Below, piece by piece: positions 15,989 to 25,240 of a stretch of DNA of 64,000 bases. Below the pieces are notes generated by a model. The model had not been told where the DNA came from and did not search any database. It worked only from the letters and a program-made list of their open reading frames with translations. Positions within the stretch are counted from its first letter, which is position 1. Each line of letters begins with the position of its first letter. Source of the stretch: APNM01 sp040361335 (lineage in GTDB: Bacteria; Pseudomonadota; Gammaproteobacteria; Nevskiales; Salinisphaeraceae); contig NZ_APNM01000004.1 of assembly GCF_040361335.1 (NCBI RefSeq), positions 62,001-126,000 on the forward strand, written 5' to 3'. A program made the position numbers and the translations under genes.

Positions 15989-17821
15989 ATGACGGTCTGG
16001 CTCTGGACCATCCCCGCCCTGCCGCTGGCCGGCGCCGTCGCGCTGTTCCTGCTGCGCCTGCCGCGCGCTGCGGCGATGGGGCTGGGCGTGGCGTCCGTGG
16101 GCGTGGCGGCGGTCATGAGCCTGGTCGTGGGCGCCGATTTCCTGGGCGGCGGCGAGACGGTGTTCTCGCAGCGGCTCTGGACCTGGCTGGATATCGCCGG
16201 GTTCACGCCGGGCATCGCCTTCCATCTGGACGGCCTCGCGGTGGTCATGCTCGGGGTGATCACGGGGGTGGGCTTCCTGATCCACCTGTACGCCAGCGAG
16301 TACATGGCCGAGGACACCGACGCCCGGCGCTTCTTCGCGATCATGAACCTGTTCGTGGCGGCGATGCTGGTGCTGGTGCTGGCCGACAACCTCCTGCTGC
16401 TCTATCTCGGCTGGGAAGGCGTGGGGTTGTGCAGCTACCTGCTGATCGGATTCTGGTACCGGGACCCCGCCAACGGCGCGGCGGCACGCAAGGCCTTCAT
16501 CGTGACCCGGATCGGCGACGCCGCCATGGCCCTGGGGCTGCTCCTGCTCTTCGCCCATCTCGGCACGCTGCATATCCCGGAACTGCTGGCGCGCGCCGAC
16601 ACCCTCTGGCAGCCCGGCCACCCCGCGGCCGTGATCGCCGCCTTCCTGCTGCTGGGCGGCGCGGTGGGCAAGTCCGCCCAGCTCCCGCTGCAGACCTGGC
16701 TGCCGGACGCCATGGCCGGTCCCACGCCGGTCTCGGCCCTGATCCACGCCGCCACCATGGTCACCGCCGGCGTCTATCTGATCGCGCGCCTGCACCCCCT
16801 CTACGAGCTGGCGCCGCCGGCGCAGGCGGCAGTGGCCGTCGTCGGCGCCGCCACCCTGCTGATCGCGGGCGTGGCCGCGCTCGGCCAGACCGACATGAAA
16901 CGTATCCTGGCCTATTCCACCGTCAGCCAGATCGGGTACATGTTCCTGGCGCTGGGCGTGGGCGCCTGGTCGGCCGGCCTGCTGCACCTGATGACCCACG
17001 CCTTCTTCAAGGCCCTGCTGTTCCTGGCCGCGGGCGCGGTCATGCTGCGCTTGCATCACGAGACCGACATCTTCCGCATGGGCGGGCTGCGCCGCGAGCT
17101 ACCGGCGGCGTTCTGGAGCATGTTGATCGGCGGCGCCGCCCTGGCCGGCGTGCCCTGGATCACCGCCGGTTACTGGAGCAAGGAGGCCATCATCCTGGCC
17201 GCGTGGGAGAACGGCGCGCCGGGCATCGACGGCGCCTGGCTGTACGCGGCCGGCGTGGCCGGCGCGGCCCTGACCGGGCTCTACACCTTCCGGCTGGTGT
17301 TCGTGGCGTTCTTCGGGCCCGGCCGGCGCCACGCGGAAGCCGGCACCGAGCACAGTCTCCGGGTGCTACTACCGTTGTCGATCCTGATGGCCCTGTCCCT
17401 GATCGGCGCCCTGATCCCGCAGCCTCTGGCCGCCGTGCTGCCCGAAGGGCACCACGGCACACACCCCGCCTGGACCCTCTGGGTCGCGTCCCTGGCCGGC
17501 GTCGCCGGCATCGCGCTGGCCTGGCTGCTTTACGGCCGGGGCGCGGCCGGGCGCGCCTCGAATAGCGCCGCCGTCCGTTTCGCCCGGGGCGGCCTCGGCT
17601 TCGACTGGCTCTACGACCGCCTGCTGGTGCGACCGCTGACCGGCCTCGCCCACGCCAACCGCAACGACATCCTGGACCGCGTCTTCGACGGGATCGCCTG
17701 GCTCAACCGCGAGTTCCACGCGGGCCTGGCCGCCACCCAGACCGGCCGCCTGCGCTGGTACGCGGCCGGGGTCGCGGGAGGTGCGGCGCTGCTTCTGCTG
17801 GCGGCGGGAGGAGGTAGCTGA
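15989..17821 (+). CDS. nuoL: NADH-quinone oxidoreductase subunit L
   Basis: 610-residue antiporter-like proton-pumping subunit at the distal end of the membrane arm. Family blocks: YLGWEGVGLCSYLLIGFW, TWLPDAMAGPTPVSALIHAA and KRILAYSTVSQIGYM; the C-terminal part should include the lateral helix. The start is preceded by GCGAGGCGAGGC. It overlaps nuoM by one base (TGATG), consistent with translational coupling. Confidence 0.96.
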   Translation: MTVWLWTIPALPLAGAVALFLLRLPRAAAMGLGVASVGVAAVMSLVVGADFLGGGETVFSQRLWTWLDIAGFTPGIAFHLDGLAVVMLGVITGVGFLIHLYASEYMAEDTDARRFFAIMNLFVAAMLVLVLADNLLLLYLGWEGVGLCSYLLIGFWYRDPANGAAARKAFIVTRIGDAAMALGLLLLFAHLGTLHIPELLARADTLWQPGHPAAVIAAFLLLGGAVGKSAQLPLQTWLPDAMAGPTPVSALIHAATMVTAGVYLIARLHPLYELAPPAQAAVAVVGAATLLIAGVAALGQTDMKRILAYSTVSQIGYMFLALGVGAWSAGLLHLMTHAFFKALLFLAAGAVMLRLHHETDIFRMGGLRRELPAAFWSMLIGGAALAGVPWITAGYWSKEAIILAAWENGAPGIDGAWLYAAGVAGAALTGLYTFRLVFVAFFGPGRRHAEAGTEHSLRVLLPLSILMALSLIGALIPQPLAAVLPEGHHGTHPAWTLWVASLAGVAGIALAWLLYGRGAAGRASNSAAVRFARGGLGFDWLYDRLLVRPLTGLAHANRNDILDRVFDGIAWLNREFHAGLAATQTGRLRWYAAGVAGGAALLLLAAGGGS

Positions 17822-19293
17822 TGCTAACCGCGCTAGTCGCCGTCCCCGTCATCGGCGCCCTGCTGGCCGGCTTCGCCGGCGAGGGACGCGGTCCGCGCGT
17901 GATCGCGGCGCTGGCGATGGCCGTCGAGCTCGGCCTCTGTCTGGCCCTGTGGCTGGAGGCCGGCCCGCTGTTCCGCATCGGCGGCCACGGCGCCTGGCTG
18001 GCTTACGAGAGCGCGGCCTGGATCCCGCGCTTCGGCATCGACTACCAGCTCGCCCTGGACGGGCTGTCCCTGCCGCTGCTTACCCTGACCGCGGCCCTGG
18101 GCCTGGTCGGGGTCGGCGCCTCCTGGACCGAGATCCGCGAGCGGGTCGCCTTCTTCCACGCCAACCTGCTGTTCGCGCTGGCCGGCACGGTGGGCGTGTT
18201 CCTGGCAACCGACCTGTTCCTGTTCTTCGTGTTCTGGGAGGTCATGCTGGTGCCGATGTACTTCCTGATCGGCATCTGGGGCCACGAGGGTCGGACCTAC
18301 GCCGCGATCAAGTTCTTCATCTTCACCCAGGCCAGCGGCCTGCTGATGCTGGTCTCGATCCTGGCCCTGGCCTTCCTGCACGCGGACGCCGCCGGCGGGT
18401 TCAGCTTCGATTACTTCGACCTGCTTGATCTGGATATCGGCGCGCCGCTGGCGACCTGGCTGATGCTGGGCTTTTTCGTGGCCTTCATGGTCAAGCTGCC
18501 GGCGGTGCCGCTGCACTCCTGGCTACCGGACGCGCACACCGCCGCGCCCACCGCCGGTTCCATCATCCTGGCCGCGATCCTGCTCAAGACCGGCGCCTAC
18601 GGCCTGATCCGGTTCACCGTGCCGCTGTTCCCGGAAGCCGCCCTGGCCTTCGCCCCGGTGGCGATGGCCCTGGGCGCCGCCAGCATCGTCTACGGTGCCC
18701 TGCTCGCCTTCGTCCAGGACGACCTCAAGCGCCTGATCGCCTGCACCAGCATCAGCCACCTGGGCTTCGTGCTGCTGGGCGTGTTCGCGTGGAACCCCTG
18801 GGCGCTGCAGGGCGCCCTGATGCAAATGATCGCCCACGGCGTATCCACCGGCGCCCTGTTCCTGCTCGCGGGCGCATTGCAGGAACGCCTGCACACCCGC
18901 GACATGGCCGCGATGGGCGGCCTCGCGGCACGCGCCCCCGTGCTGGCGGGCTTCGGCCTGTTCTTCGCCGTGGCCTCCCTGGGCATGCCCGGCACCGGCA
19001 ACTTCCTGGGCGAATTCCTGGCCCTGCTCGGCGCCTGGCAGGCGAGCCCGCTCTGGACTGCCATATCCGCCGCCGGCCTGGTCGGCGCCGCCATCTATGC
19101 CCTGATCCTGGTGCAGCGCAGCTTCCACGGCGAGCCCCCGGCCGACCTGCGGCCCGCCGACTTCGATACGCGCGAGATCGCGATGATGGGCGCGCTGGCC
19201 GTCGCCCTGCTGTGGCTCGGCCTGTACCCGCAGCCAGTCTTCGACCTGGCCGAGCCGGTGTTCGCCACGCTGCTGACGGAGACCCGGCCATGA
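17821..19293 (+). CDS. nuoM: NADH-quinone oxidoreductase subunit M
   Basis: 490-residue antiporter-like subunit with about 14 TM helices. Family blocks: FFVFWEVMLVPMYFLIGIWG (with the conserved Glu), LHSWLPDAHTAAPTAGSI and KRLIACTSISHLGFVLLG. Starts in a TGATG overlap with nuoL behind GGGAGGAGG, and its own stop overlaps nuoN (ATGA). Confidence 0.96.
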   Translation: MLTALVAVPVIGALLAGFAGEGRGPRVIAALAMAVELGLCLALWLEAGPLFRIGGHGAWLAYESAAWIPRFGIDYQLALDGLSLPLLTLTAALGLVGVGASWTEIRERVAFFHANLLFALAGTVGVFLATDLFLFFVFWEVMLVPMYFLIGIWGHEGRTYAAIKFFIFTQASGLLMLVSILALAFLHADAAGGFSFDYFDLLDLDIGAPLATWLMLGFFVAFMVKLPAVPLHSWLPDAHTAAPTAGSIILAAILLKTGAYGLIRFTVPLFPEAALAFAPVAMALGAASIVYGALLAFVQDDLKRLIACTSISHLGFVLLGVFAWNPWALQGALMQMIAHGVSTGALFLLAGALQERLHTRDMAAMGGLAARAPVLAGFGLFFAVASLGMPGTGNFLGEFLALLGAWQASPLWTAISAAGLVGAAIYALILVQRSFHGEPPADLRPADFDTREIAMMGALAVALLWLGLYPQPVFDLAEPVFATLLTETRP

Positions 19294-20738
19294 CCGAGAC
19301 CCTGGTGCAGCAACTTACCGCCCTGCTGCCCTGGCTCCTGACCGCGGCCGGGGCGGTCGCGGTGATGGGGGCGATCGCGATCCGCCGTCACCACGGCGCT
19401 GCCTGTGTCGTGTGCGTCGCCTTCCTGGGCGCGGCCCTGGTCTCGCTGTGGCCGGCCGCCGGCGCGGCGCCGGTGGACGCGGGGCCGCTGTTCCGGATCG
19501 ATGCCTACGCCCTGTTCTTTACCGGCGTGATCCTGGCCGCCACCCTGCTCACCGCGATCCTGGCGCACGGTTACCTGGCGCGGCTGTCGGTGCGCCGGGA
19601 AGAGTTCTACCTGCTGCTGCCGATCGCCGCCCTAGGCGCCGCCGCGCTCACCGCCGCCGACCACCTGGCCAGCCTGTTCCTGGCTTTGGAGACCACCAGC
19701 ATCGCTCTGTACGGCCTGATCGCCTACCGGCGCGACGGCCGCACGGCCATCGAGGCCGGCCTCAAGTACCTGGTGCTGGTGGGCGTGGCGACCGGCCTGC
19801 TGGCCTTCGGCATCGCCCTGCTCTATGCCGCCACCGGCGAGCTCGCCTTCGACCGCCTGGGCGTCCTGACGGCCGCCGATATCAACCTGGGCGACGCCAC
19901 GCTATCCGCGGCCATCCTGCTGATCGTCGCAGGCCTGGCCTTCAAGCTGTCGCTGGTGCCTTTCCACCTGTGGACGCCGGACGTCTACCAGGGCGCCCCG
20001 GCACCGGTCACGGGCTTTCTGGCCACCGTCTCCAAGGCCGCCGCCCTCGCGGTGCTGCTGCGCTACCTGGCCGGCGCCGGCGCCTACCAGCAGGCCGCCG
20101 CCATGCAGATCCTGCTCTGGATCGCGGTGGCATCGATGCTCGTCGGCAACTGGCTCGCGCTGCTCCAGGACGACCTCAAGCGACTGCTCGCCTATTCCTC
20201 CATCGCCCACCTGGGCTACGTGCTGGTGCCGCTGCTGGCCGGCCCCGCCTTCGGCGCCGAGGCCGCCATGGCCTATCTGGCCGCCTACGCCGCCATGACC
20301 CTGGGCGCCTTCGCGGTGATCACCGTGCTCGCGGCCGCTCCCGGCGCCCGCGAGCCGAGTGCGGTCGACGAATACGCCGGCCTGTTCTGGCGCCGTCCCG
20401 CCCTGGCCGGCGCCCTCACGGTCATGCTCCTGGCCCTGGCCGGGATTCCGCTCACCGCCGGCTTCATCGCCAAGTTCTACGCCGTCGCCGCCGGCGTCGG
20501 CGAGCGGCTCTGGCTGCCCGTCCTGGTGCTGGTCGCCGGCAGCGCCATCGGCCTGTACTACTACCTGCGCGTGGTCATCGTCATGACCCGCGGCGAAACC
20601 GGCGCGCCATCGGCGGGCCGACCCGCCCGCGCCGGCCTGCTGGCCGTGGCCGTCATCGTCGCGATCGTGCTCTACCTCGGCGTCTACCCGGCGCCCCTCG
20701 TCGAGGCCGCCGCCACGGCCGCGACGGCGCTGGACTGA
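19290..20738 (+). CDS. nuoN: NADH-quinone oxidoreductase subunit N
   Basis: Last gene of the nuo operon, 482 residues, antiporter-like. Family blocks: LALETTSIALYGLIAYRR, FHLWTPDVYQGAPAPVTGF and KRLLAYSSIAHLGYVLV. I place the start at the ATG at 19290 (MTETLVQQLTAL), which overlaps the nuoM stop; the open frame extends further upstream but only as a shadow of nuoM. It converges on the flavoprotein gene 39 nt downstream, with no strong terminator visible between them. Confidence 0.95.
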   Translation: MTETLVQQLTALLPWLLTAAGAVAVMGAIAIRRHHGAACVVCVAFLGAALVSLWPAAGAAPVDAGPLFRIDAYALFFTGVILAATLLTAILAHGYLARLSVRREEFYLLLPIAALGAAALTAADHLASLFLALETTSIALYGLIAYRRDGRTAIEAGLKYLVLVGVATGLLAFGIALLYAATGELAFDRLGVLTAADINLGDATLSAAILLIVAGLAFKLSLVPFHLWTPDVYQGAPAPVTGFLATVSKAAALAVLLRYLAGAGAYQQAAAMQILLWIAVASMLVGNWLALLQDDLKRLLAYSSIAHLGYVLVPLLAGPAFGAEAAMAYLAAYAAMTLGAFAVITVLAAAPGAREPSAVDEYAGLFWRRPALAGALTVMLLALAGIPLTAGFIAKFYAVAAGVGERLWLPVLVLVAGSAIGLYYYLRVVIVMTRGETGAPSAGRPARAGLLAVAVIVAIVLYLGVYPAPLVEAAATAATALD

Positions 20739-20777
20739 ACGCGGCGATCCCGGCGCGACCCGGATATGCCTTGTGCC

Positions 20778-22103
20778 TTACGCGGGCGATTGCAGTCTCT
20801 GAACCGACATCCGGGCCCGCGACACCGCGTTCCGCGCCCGGTAGGCGGCCAGGCAATAGTTGAGCAGCGATTCGTGGCTCATGAGATTGAGCCGGCAACG
20901 CCGCAGCCATAGCGGCATGTACCGGTGCGCATCGAGGATGTTGCCCAGGCTCGTCGTCACGCAGGACGGGAGATCCGCCTTGTGTTCGGGATGCGGTACC
21001 GGCTCGCAGACGGCGTTGCGCTGTTCGTCGTCCAACTTCAGCAGTTCGAGCCGCGCGATGAGCGCGGCGCTGAACACCTGCTGACACATGAACACCGACT
21101 GCAGCGTGATCCCGCCCGGCGAGAACAGGGGCTTGGGCTGAAGACGCGCCAGGCCGTCGGCGGTGCAATCGATATGCAGGGTTCGCTCATCGCTGGCCAG
21201 ACGGCCCTGTTCCAGCTCGATGCCGCTCGCCGTGATGCGCTGCACCCGGCCTAGGTCCGACACCTGCTCGACCGTCCGCAACTTCTCGAGTTCGCGGGCA
21301 TTCACGGTCGCGCAGCGCCACTTCTCGGGCAGGCCGGCCCGATCGAGCCGAAAAACGCTGCCCTGGCGCTCCAGGCGCAGGAACACATCGTCGACGCTGT
21401 CGGCCTCGATGATGGCATGCAATTGCCTCAGCAGTTCGCCGGCGGCGATACCGGGCTGCACCACGGCGCGATTCCAGAGCCAGGCCGCATGCGGCACGAT
21501 CCACCGGATACGACCGGGCGCCACGCCGTGATCGAGGAGGAACAGCACCGCATCCATCCCGGTCTTGCCGCCGCCGATCACCACGTAGCGCTCCCAGGCC
21601 CGCCGGATGTGTGCCAGCCCGTTGGGCGGCACCAGCGCGACGCCGGCATCGGCCTCGTAGCGCGGACCGTGGGTGGCCGGCACCTCCACGTTCATGTAGC
21701 TGGCGTCCACGACACGTTCGCGCACATCGAATGTCATGCCCGAATCATCGTCCGCGGCGGAGCGGACACGGCCCTCGCCGAGGTATTCGGACAGCGGCAG
21801 GAACTCGACCCGGCCGCTGGCGAGAAACCGGTTCATGACCCGCTCGTAATAGGCCAGGATCTGGGCGTGCGAGGCCAGATCGGCACCGCCGGCACCCAGC
21901 TTCGCGGAATTCACCCCATAGAACGCCGCCGGCTGATGCAACGCGACGAAAGGATAGGCATCGTTCCAATGCCCGCCGGGCTTCGCCCGCTTGTCCACGA
22001 TCGTGATGCGGGCGTCGGGCCGCTCCGAGAACACCACGTCGGCGAAGGCCATGCCCATGGCGCCCGCGCCCACGACGAGGTAATCGGTCGTGCGTTTCTG
22101 CAT
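20778..22103 (-). CDS. FAD-dependent oxidoreductase, flavin-monooxygenase-like
   Basis: A 441-residue flavoprotein. GAGAMG at residues 12-17 in a YLVVGAGAMGMAF strand binds FAD, an acidic residue ends the second strand (TIVDKRAKPGG), and GGHWNDAYPFVALHQPA resembles the GG-x-W segment of flavin monooxygenases. A second nucleotide site, YVVIGGGKTGMDA, lies near residue 174. The substrate cannot be told from the sequence. It lies 33 nt downstream of, and co-directional with, a StyC-family isomerase, so epoxidation of an alkene followed by isomerisation is a fair hypothesis; it is not a close match to styrene monooxygenase StyA as I remember that sequence. Confidence 0.75.
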   Translation of the reverse strand: MQKRTTDYLVVGAGAMGMAFADVVFSERPDARITIVDKRAKPGGHWNDAYPFVALHQPAAFYGVNSAKLGAGGADLASHAQILAYYERVMNRFLASGRVEFLPLSEYLGEGRVRSAADDDSGMTFDVRERVVDASYMNVEVPATHGPRYEADAGVALVPPNGLAHIRRAWERYVVIGGGKTGMDAVLFLLDHGVAPGRIRWIVPHAAWLWNRAVVQPGIAAGELLRQLHAIIEADSVDDVFLRLERQGSVFRLDRAGLPEKWRCATVNARELEKLRTVEQVSDLGRVQRITASGIELEQGRLASDERTLHIDCTADGLARLQPKPLFSPGGITLQSVFMCQQVFSAALIARLELLKLDDEQRNAVCEPVPHPEHKADLPSCVTTSLGNILDAHRYMPLWLRRCRLNLMSHESLLNYCLAAYRARNAVSRARMSVQRLQSPA

Positions 22104-22136
22104 GCGTTACTCTCCTCCGATCCCCGGCCGGCGGAC

Positions 22137-22619
22137 TCAGGCGTCGCCGCCGTCGCCGCGGAAGGCATGCCGTATCAGGATCAACATGGCCGCCATCGCC
22201 ACGAAGGCGAACACGAAGGCCGGCACCAGACCGATGACGCCCGCGATGCCGGTCTCGCCGAAGCGGTTGTCGCCGAAGGTGAGCGCGCGGGTCGGCGCCA
22301 GCAATCCGCCCCAATAGAAGACGGTATTGGCGTAGCCCGTGCCCACGAACATCCAGGCGAGATGGAACGCGGTTCGCTCCGGGAGCCTCAGAGCGTGGAT
22401 CAGGAGCGCACCCGCGAAGACCAGGAGGCCGTTCAGAAGACCACCTGCGTGCGCACGCGCCCAGGCCTCACTGTCGCCCGGAATCCGGAACTCGAGGATG
22501 TAGCCGGGGAACAACTCGAACCCGCCGACCAGGCGGATCAGCAGACCGAAACCCGCCAACAGGGCGATCAGGGTGACGATCGCCCCGTGCCCCACCATGC
22601 GTCGTTGTCGTGGATCCAT
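22137..22619 (-). CDS. Styrene-oxide-isomerase (StyC) family membrane protein
   Basis: 160 residues with four predicted TM helices. It strongly resembles styrene oxide isomerase as I recall it: GHG near the start, LVGGFELFPGYILEF, WARAHAGGLLNG, ANTVFYWG, and ALTFGDNRFG all have direct counterparts in StyC. StyC is a haem-b membrane enzyme that turns styrene oxide into phenylacetaldehyde; its haem ligand His58 and pocket residues Asn64 and Tyr103 correspond to H57, N63 and Y102 here. The ATG at 22619 is preceded by GGAGACAAGGC; an earlier in-frame start at 22652 is less supported. Substrate identity is unknown; no other styrene genes are present. Confidence 0.78.
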   Translation of the reverse strand: MDPRQRRMVGHGAIVTLIALLAGFGLLIRLVGGFELFPGYILEFRIPGDSEAWARAHAGGLLNGLLVFAGALLIHALRLPERTAFHLAWMFVGTGYANTVFYWGGLLAPTRALTFGDNRFGETGIAGVIGLVPAFVFAFVAMAAMLILIRHAFRGDGGDA

Positions 22620-22789
22620 GCCTTGTCTCCGTCGCCTCGATCGTGGAGACATCAGCTTAACCGCCTGAACAGCGCAATGAACCTATCTTTCGGTTGGTTT
22701 GGACCTGTTTCCCGCGGCAACCGCGCCAGACTGGATACGACCGCGCAGCACGCGCCTCCGGCGCGGCCGGGATGCGGAGATCCAGCACC

Positions 22790-23077
22790 ATGCCCACCAA
22801 GCCGAACGACACACAGACCATCCGGGAACGGCTGCTCGCCCTGCGGGAGTCCCTAACCACTGGCGAGGCCGCCCGCCGGGAAATGGGCGGCACGGTCGAG
22901 CGACTCCAGCGGGATTAGGGTGTTTTCCTGGCGTTCTACGACCTCAAGCGCAGCCGCCAGGGCTATCGCTTGAGGGACCGAACACCGTCCCAGTCGCTGT
23001 GGCGGGCACTGAGCCACAAGAAGCCACCATCGATCACACCGAAGGAGGAGGAAAGCGCCGCCAGAAAGGCGGCATAA
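22790..23077 (+). pseudogene. Small gene interrupted by an in-frame TAG
   Basis: An ATG at 22790 with GGAG upstream opens a frame for 42 residues (MPTKPNDTQTIRERLLALRE...) to a TAG at 22916-22918. The same frame then continues without interruption for 52 more codons (GVFLAFYDLKRSRQGYRLRD...KEEESAARKAA) to TAA at 23075-23077. The composition on both sides is protein-like (charged helices), so a one-base change (for example CAG to TAG) in a 95-residue gene is the simplest reading. I do not recognise the family. Confidence 0.4.
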
Positions 23078-23110
23078 TCAGAGTCAGCGGAGACCCCATG
23101 TTTCGGGCAA

Positions 23111-23869
23111 ATGCGAGACCTGTACACCAAGCGAGCCGACGTGAGCCGACGCGGAAAGATAGTTACCTTGATGCTCCTTGGCGGCGCAATCGGGATGGCG
23201 CTTGTGCTCTATGTCGTGACGCCGAGCCGGGAGGATAAAGCGTCCGCTATCGATCAGGTCATGGCGACAACGAGCCAGGCCAATACGCCCATATCATCGA
23301 AACATGAGCCGACCGGGCGAGAGACTCATTCGGCCGAAAGCGGGACAGCCCATACGATTCCGCCGCACCAGAGCGAGATACGGGATCCTCTGTCCACCAA
23401 GCCGCAGGTGAATATTCCGCTGGCCAAGAAGATTCGCGACGGGGTGGCGCTTGATCAGGTCAAGGAGGATCTGAACGCGGTTGCCAGTCACGAAAGTTCA
23501 TTCGTGTACTCGGCGACGGCGGCAGCAAATGGTAGAACGGAGATACTGCGTCACATACTTCAAAGAAGCGATGGCAACTTCACGCAAAGTGACATCGACA
23601 TGCTGCTGCCGGGCGCCGTCAATTCCGGCAATTGGGAAACTGTCGATCTCCTGCTTCAGTTAGGCGCGGATCCTCATGCCGTCGTTGCAGACGGCTCCGG
23701 GCTCATAGAGATCGCCCTCTCCAGCGACAGCTCTTACGAACTCGTGCCCAAACTATTAGCGATGGGAATACCTCCGCAGCCTGATGTCCTCAATGAGCGG
23801 ATTCGGAACGACCCGGAAACCGCCGCCCGAGTCAGGGAAATAGAAAACGCAGGGTATCCACTCCGCTAG
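23111..23869 (+). CDS. Membrane-anchored protein with ankyrin-like repeat
   Basis: 252 residues: a short basic N-terminus, one TM helix at about 18-37 (VTLMLLGGAIGMALVLYVV), a Ser/Thr-rich linker to about residue 100, and a helical domain. The segment NSGNWETVDLLLQLGADPH has the ankyrin signature and the preceding ANGRTEILRHILQ looks like a partial repeat. The topology suggests a periplasmic ankyrin domain. Codon use and base composition are less GC-rich than the neighbours, consistent with acquisition. The start codon lacks a strong Shine-Dalgarno, so the start is uncertain. Confidence 0.65.
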   Translation: MRDLYTKRADVSRRGKIVTLMLLGGAIGMALVLYVVTPSREDKASAIDQVMATTSQANTPISSKHEPTGRETHSAESGTAHTIPPHQSEIRDPLSTKPQVNIPLAKKIRDGVALDQVKEDLNAVASHESSFVYSATAAANGRTEILRHILQRSDGNFTQSDIDMLLPGAVNSGNWETVDLLLQLGADPHAVVADGSGLIEIALSSDSSYELVPKLLAMGIPPQPDVLNERIRNDPETAARVREIENAGYPLR

Positions 23870-23901
23870 AACGACCATAACGACCGACAGGCACGCCTGG
23901 G

Positions 23902-24525
23902 ATGACCCACGACCTCGTTCTCTACACCAACCCCATGTCCCGCGGACGCATCGCGCGCTGGATGCTGGAGGAGACCGGCGCGCCTTATCGCACCGAGATC
24001 CTGGCCTATGGCGACGCGATGAAATCGCCCGGATATCTGGCGATCAACCCCATGGGCAAGGTCCCGGCCGTCACCCACGGCGCCCGGGTAGTCACCGAGT
24101 GCCCGGCGATCTGTGCCTATCTGGCGGATGCCTTCCCCGGCGCCGGCCTGGCGCCGTCCACCGCCGATCGCGCCGCCTATTACCGCTGGCTGTTCTTCGC
24201 GGCCGGACCGCTGGAGGCGGCGGTCACGAACAAGGCCATCGGCGCGGAACCCGGCGAGGATCAACGCCGGATGGTGGGCTACGGAAGCCTGGCGACCGTG
24301 CTGGATGTACTGGAGGACGCGCTGTCGGATCGCGAATACATCGCCGGCGAACGATTCTCGGCCGCGGATGTGTACCTGGGCTCCCACATCGGCTGGGGGA
24401 TGCAATGGGGTACCATCGACCAGCGGCGGGTCTTCACCGATTACTGGCAACGGCTCGCCGAGCGCCCGGCCTGCCGGCGCGCCAAGCAACTGGACGACGA
24501 GGCCATGGAGGGCACGGACCACTGA
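23902..24525 (+). CDS. Glutathione S-transferase
   Basis: 207-residue GST with an N-terminal thioredoxin-like domain (LVLYTNPMSRGRIARWMLEETG, catalytic Ser likely in NPMSRG; cis-Pro block MGKVPAV; glutathione contact TECPAICAYLAD) and an all-helical C-terminal domain with the N-capping motif FSAADVYLGS. It conjugates or reduces with glutathione; substrate unknown. First of three co-directional genes with the VOC protein and the GST-like protein. Confidence 0.88.
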   Translation: MTHDLVLYTNPMSRGRIARWMLEETGAPYRTEILAYGDAMKSPGYLAINPMGKVPAVTHGARVVTECPAICAYLADAFPGAGLAPSTADRAAYYRWLFFAAGPLEAAVTNKAIGAEPGEDQRRMVGYGSLATVLDVLEDALSDREYIAGERFSAADVYLGSHIGWGMQWGTIDQRRVFTDYWQRLAERPACRRAKQLDDEAMEGTDH

Positions 24526-24544
24526 CCGCGCACGAGGAGACGGC

Positions 24545-25240
24545 ATGCGCCTGGCCAAGCCCCATCTCGACATCGGCCTGTTCACCAACCGGATCGAATC
24601 GCAGCGCGCGTTCTGGGGCGACGAGGTGGGCCTGCGCTTCGACCACCAGGTCGAGCTGCGGCCGGGCTGGGTGCAGCACCGCTTCGACGCGCACGATGCC
24701 GTGGTCAAGGTGAACCACTGGGACGGCGAGCTGCCGGACCTGCCGCCATCCGGTTACGCCTGCCTGACCGTCGCCCGCGACGGCCCCGCCTGGGCGGGCC
24801 GCGATCCGGACGGCAACCCGGTGCGGCTGGTGGCGTCCGGCACCGACGGCGTCGCCGGCATCGGCGTCACCGTGCGCACGCCCGATCCCGCGCGCCTGAT
24901 GGCGTTCTACGAGGAGGCGCTCGGTTTCGAGCGTGTCGCCGCCGGCACCGCGCGTTGCGGCGATACCCTACTGTTCCTGGAGCGCGGTCCCGGCGGCGCC
25001 GACACGGACGATTTCATCGGCCCCGGCTTCCGCTACCTGACCATGCAGATATTCGACGCCGACGCGGCCTGCGAGGCGGTCGCGGCGCGCGGCGGCCGCG
25101 TCGCCCGCGAGCCCGTGACCATCCGCGACGTCGCCCGCATCGGTTTCGCCCGGGACCCCGACGGCAACTGGATCGAGCTGTCGGCGCGGGCCTCGCTCGG
25201 CGCCACCATTCCCCCGGGCCCCAGCGTGAGCACCCTATGA
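24545..25240 (+). CDS. VOC (glyoxalase/bleomycin resistance/dioxygenase) superfamily protein
   Basis: 231 residues with two VOC modules, roughly 1-105 (LDIGLFTNRIESQRAFWGDEVGL) and 108-225 (GIGVTVRTPDPARLMAFYEEALGF, ending GFARDPDGNWIELSA). One or both modules may bind a metal, but the ligands cannot be assigned with certainty. The ATG at 24545 follows GAGGAGACGGC. The stop overlaps the next start (ATGA), so the cassette with the GST-like gene is translationally coupled and the two probably act on the same compound. Confidence 0.78.
   Translation: MRLAKPHLDIGLFTNRIESQRAFWGDEVGLRFDHQVELRPGWVQHRFDAHDAVVKVNHWDGELPDLPPSGYACLTVARDGPAWAGRDPDGNPVRLVASGTDGVAGIGVTVRTPDPARLMAFYEEALGFERVAAGTARCGDTLLFLERGPGGADTDDFIGPGFRYLTMQIFDADAACEAVAARGGRVAREPVTIRDVARIGFARDPDGNWIELSARASLGATIPPGPSVSTL

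Noticed and set aside
20778..22103. Styrene monooxygenase StyA
   Set aside because: The flavoprotein has a second nucleotide site and a GGHW segment not present in StyA as I recall it; only the general flavoprotein class is supported.
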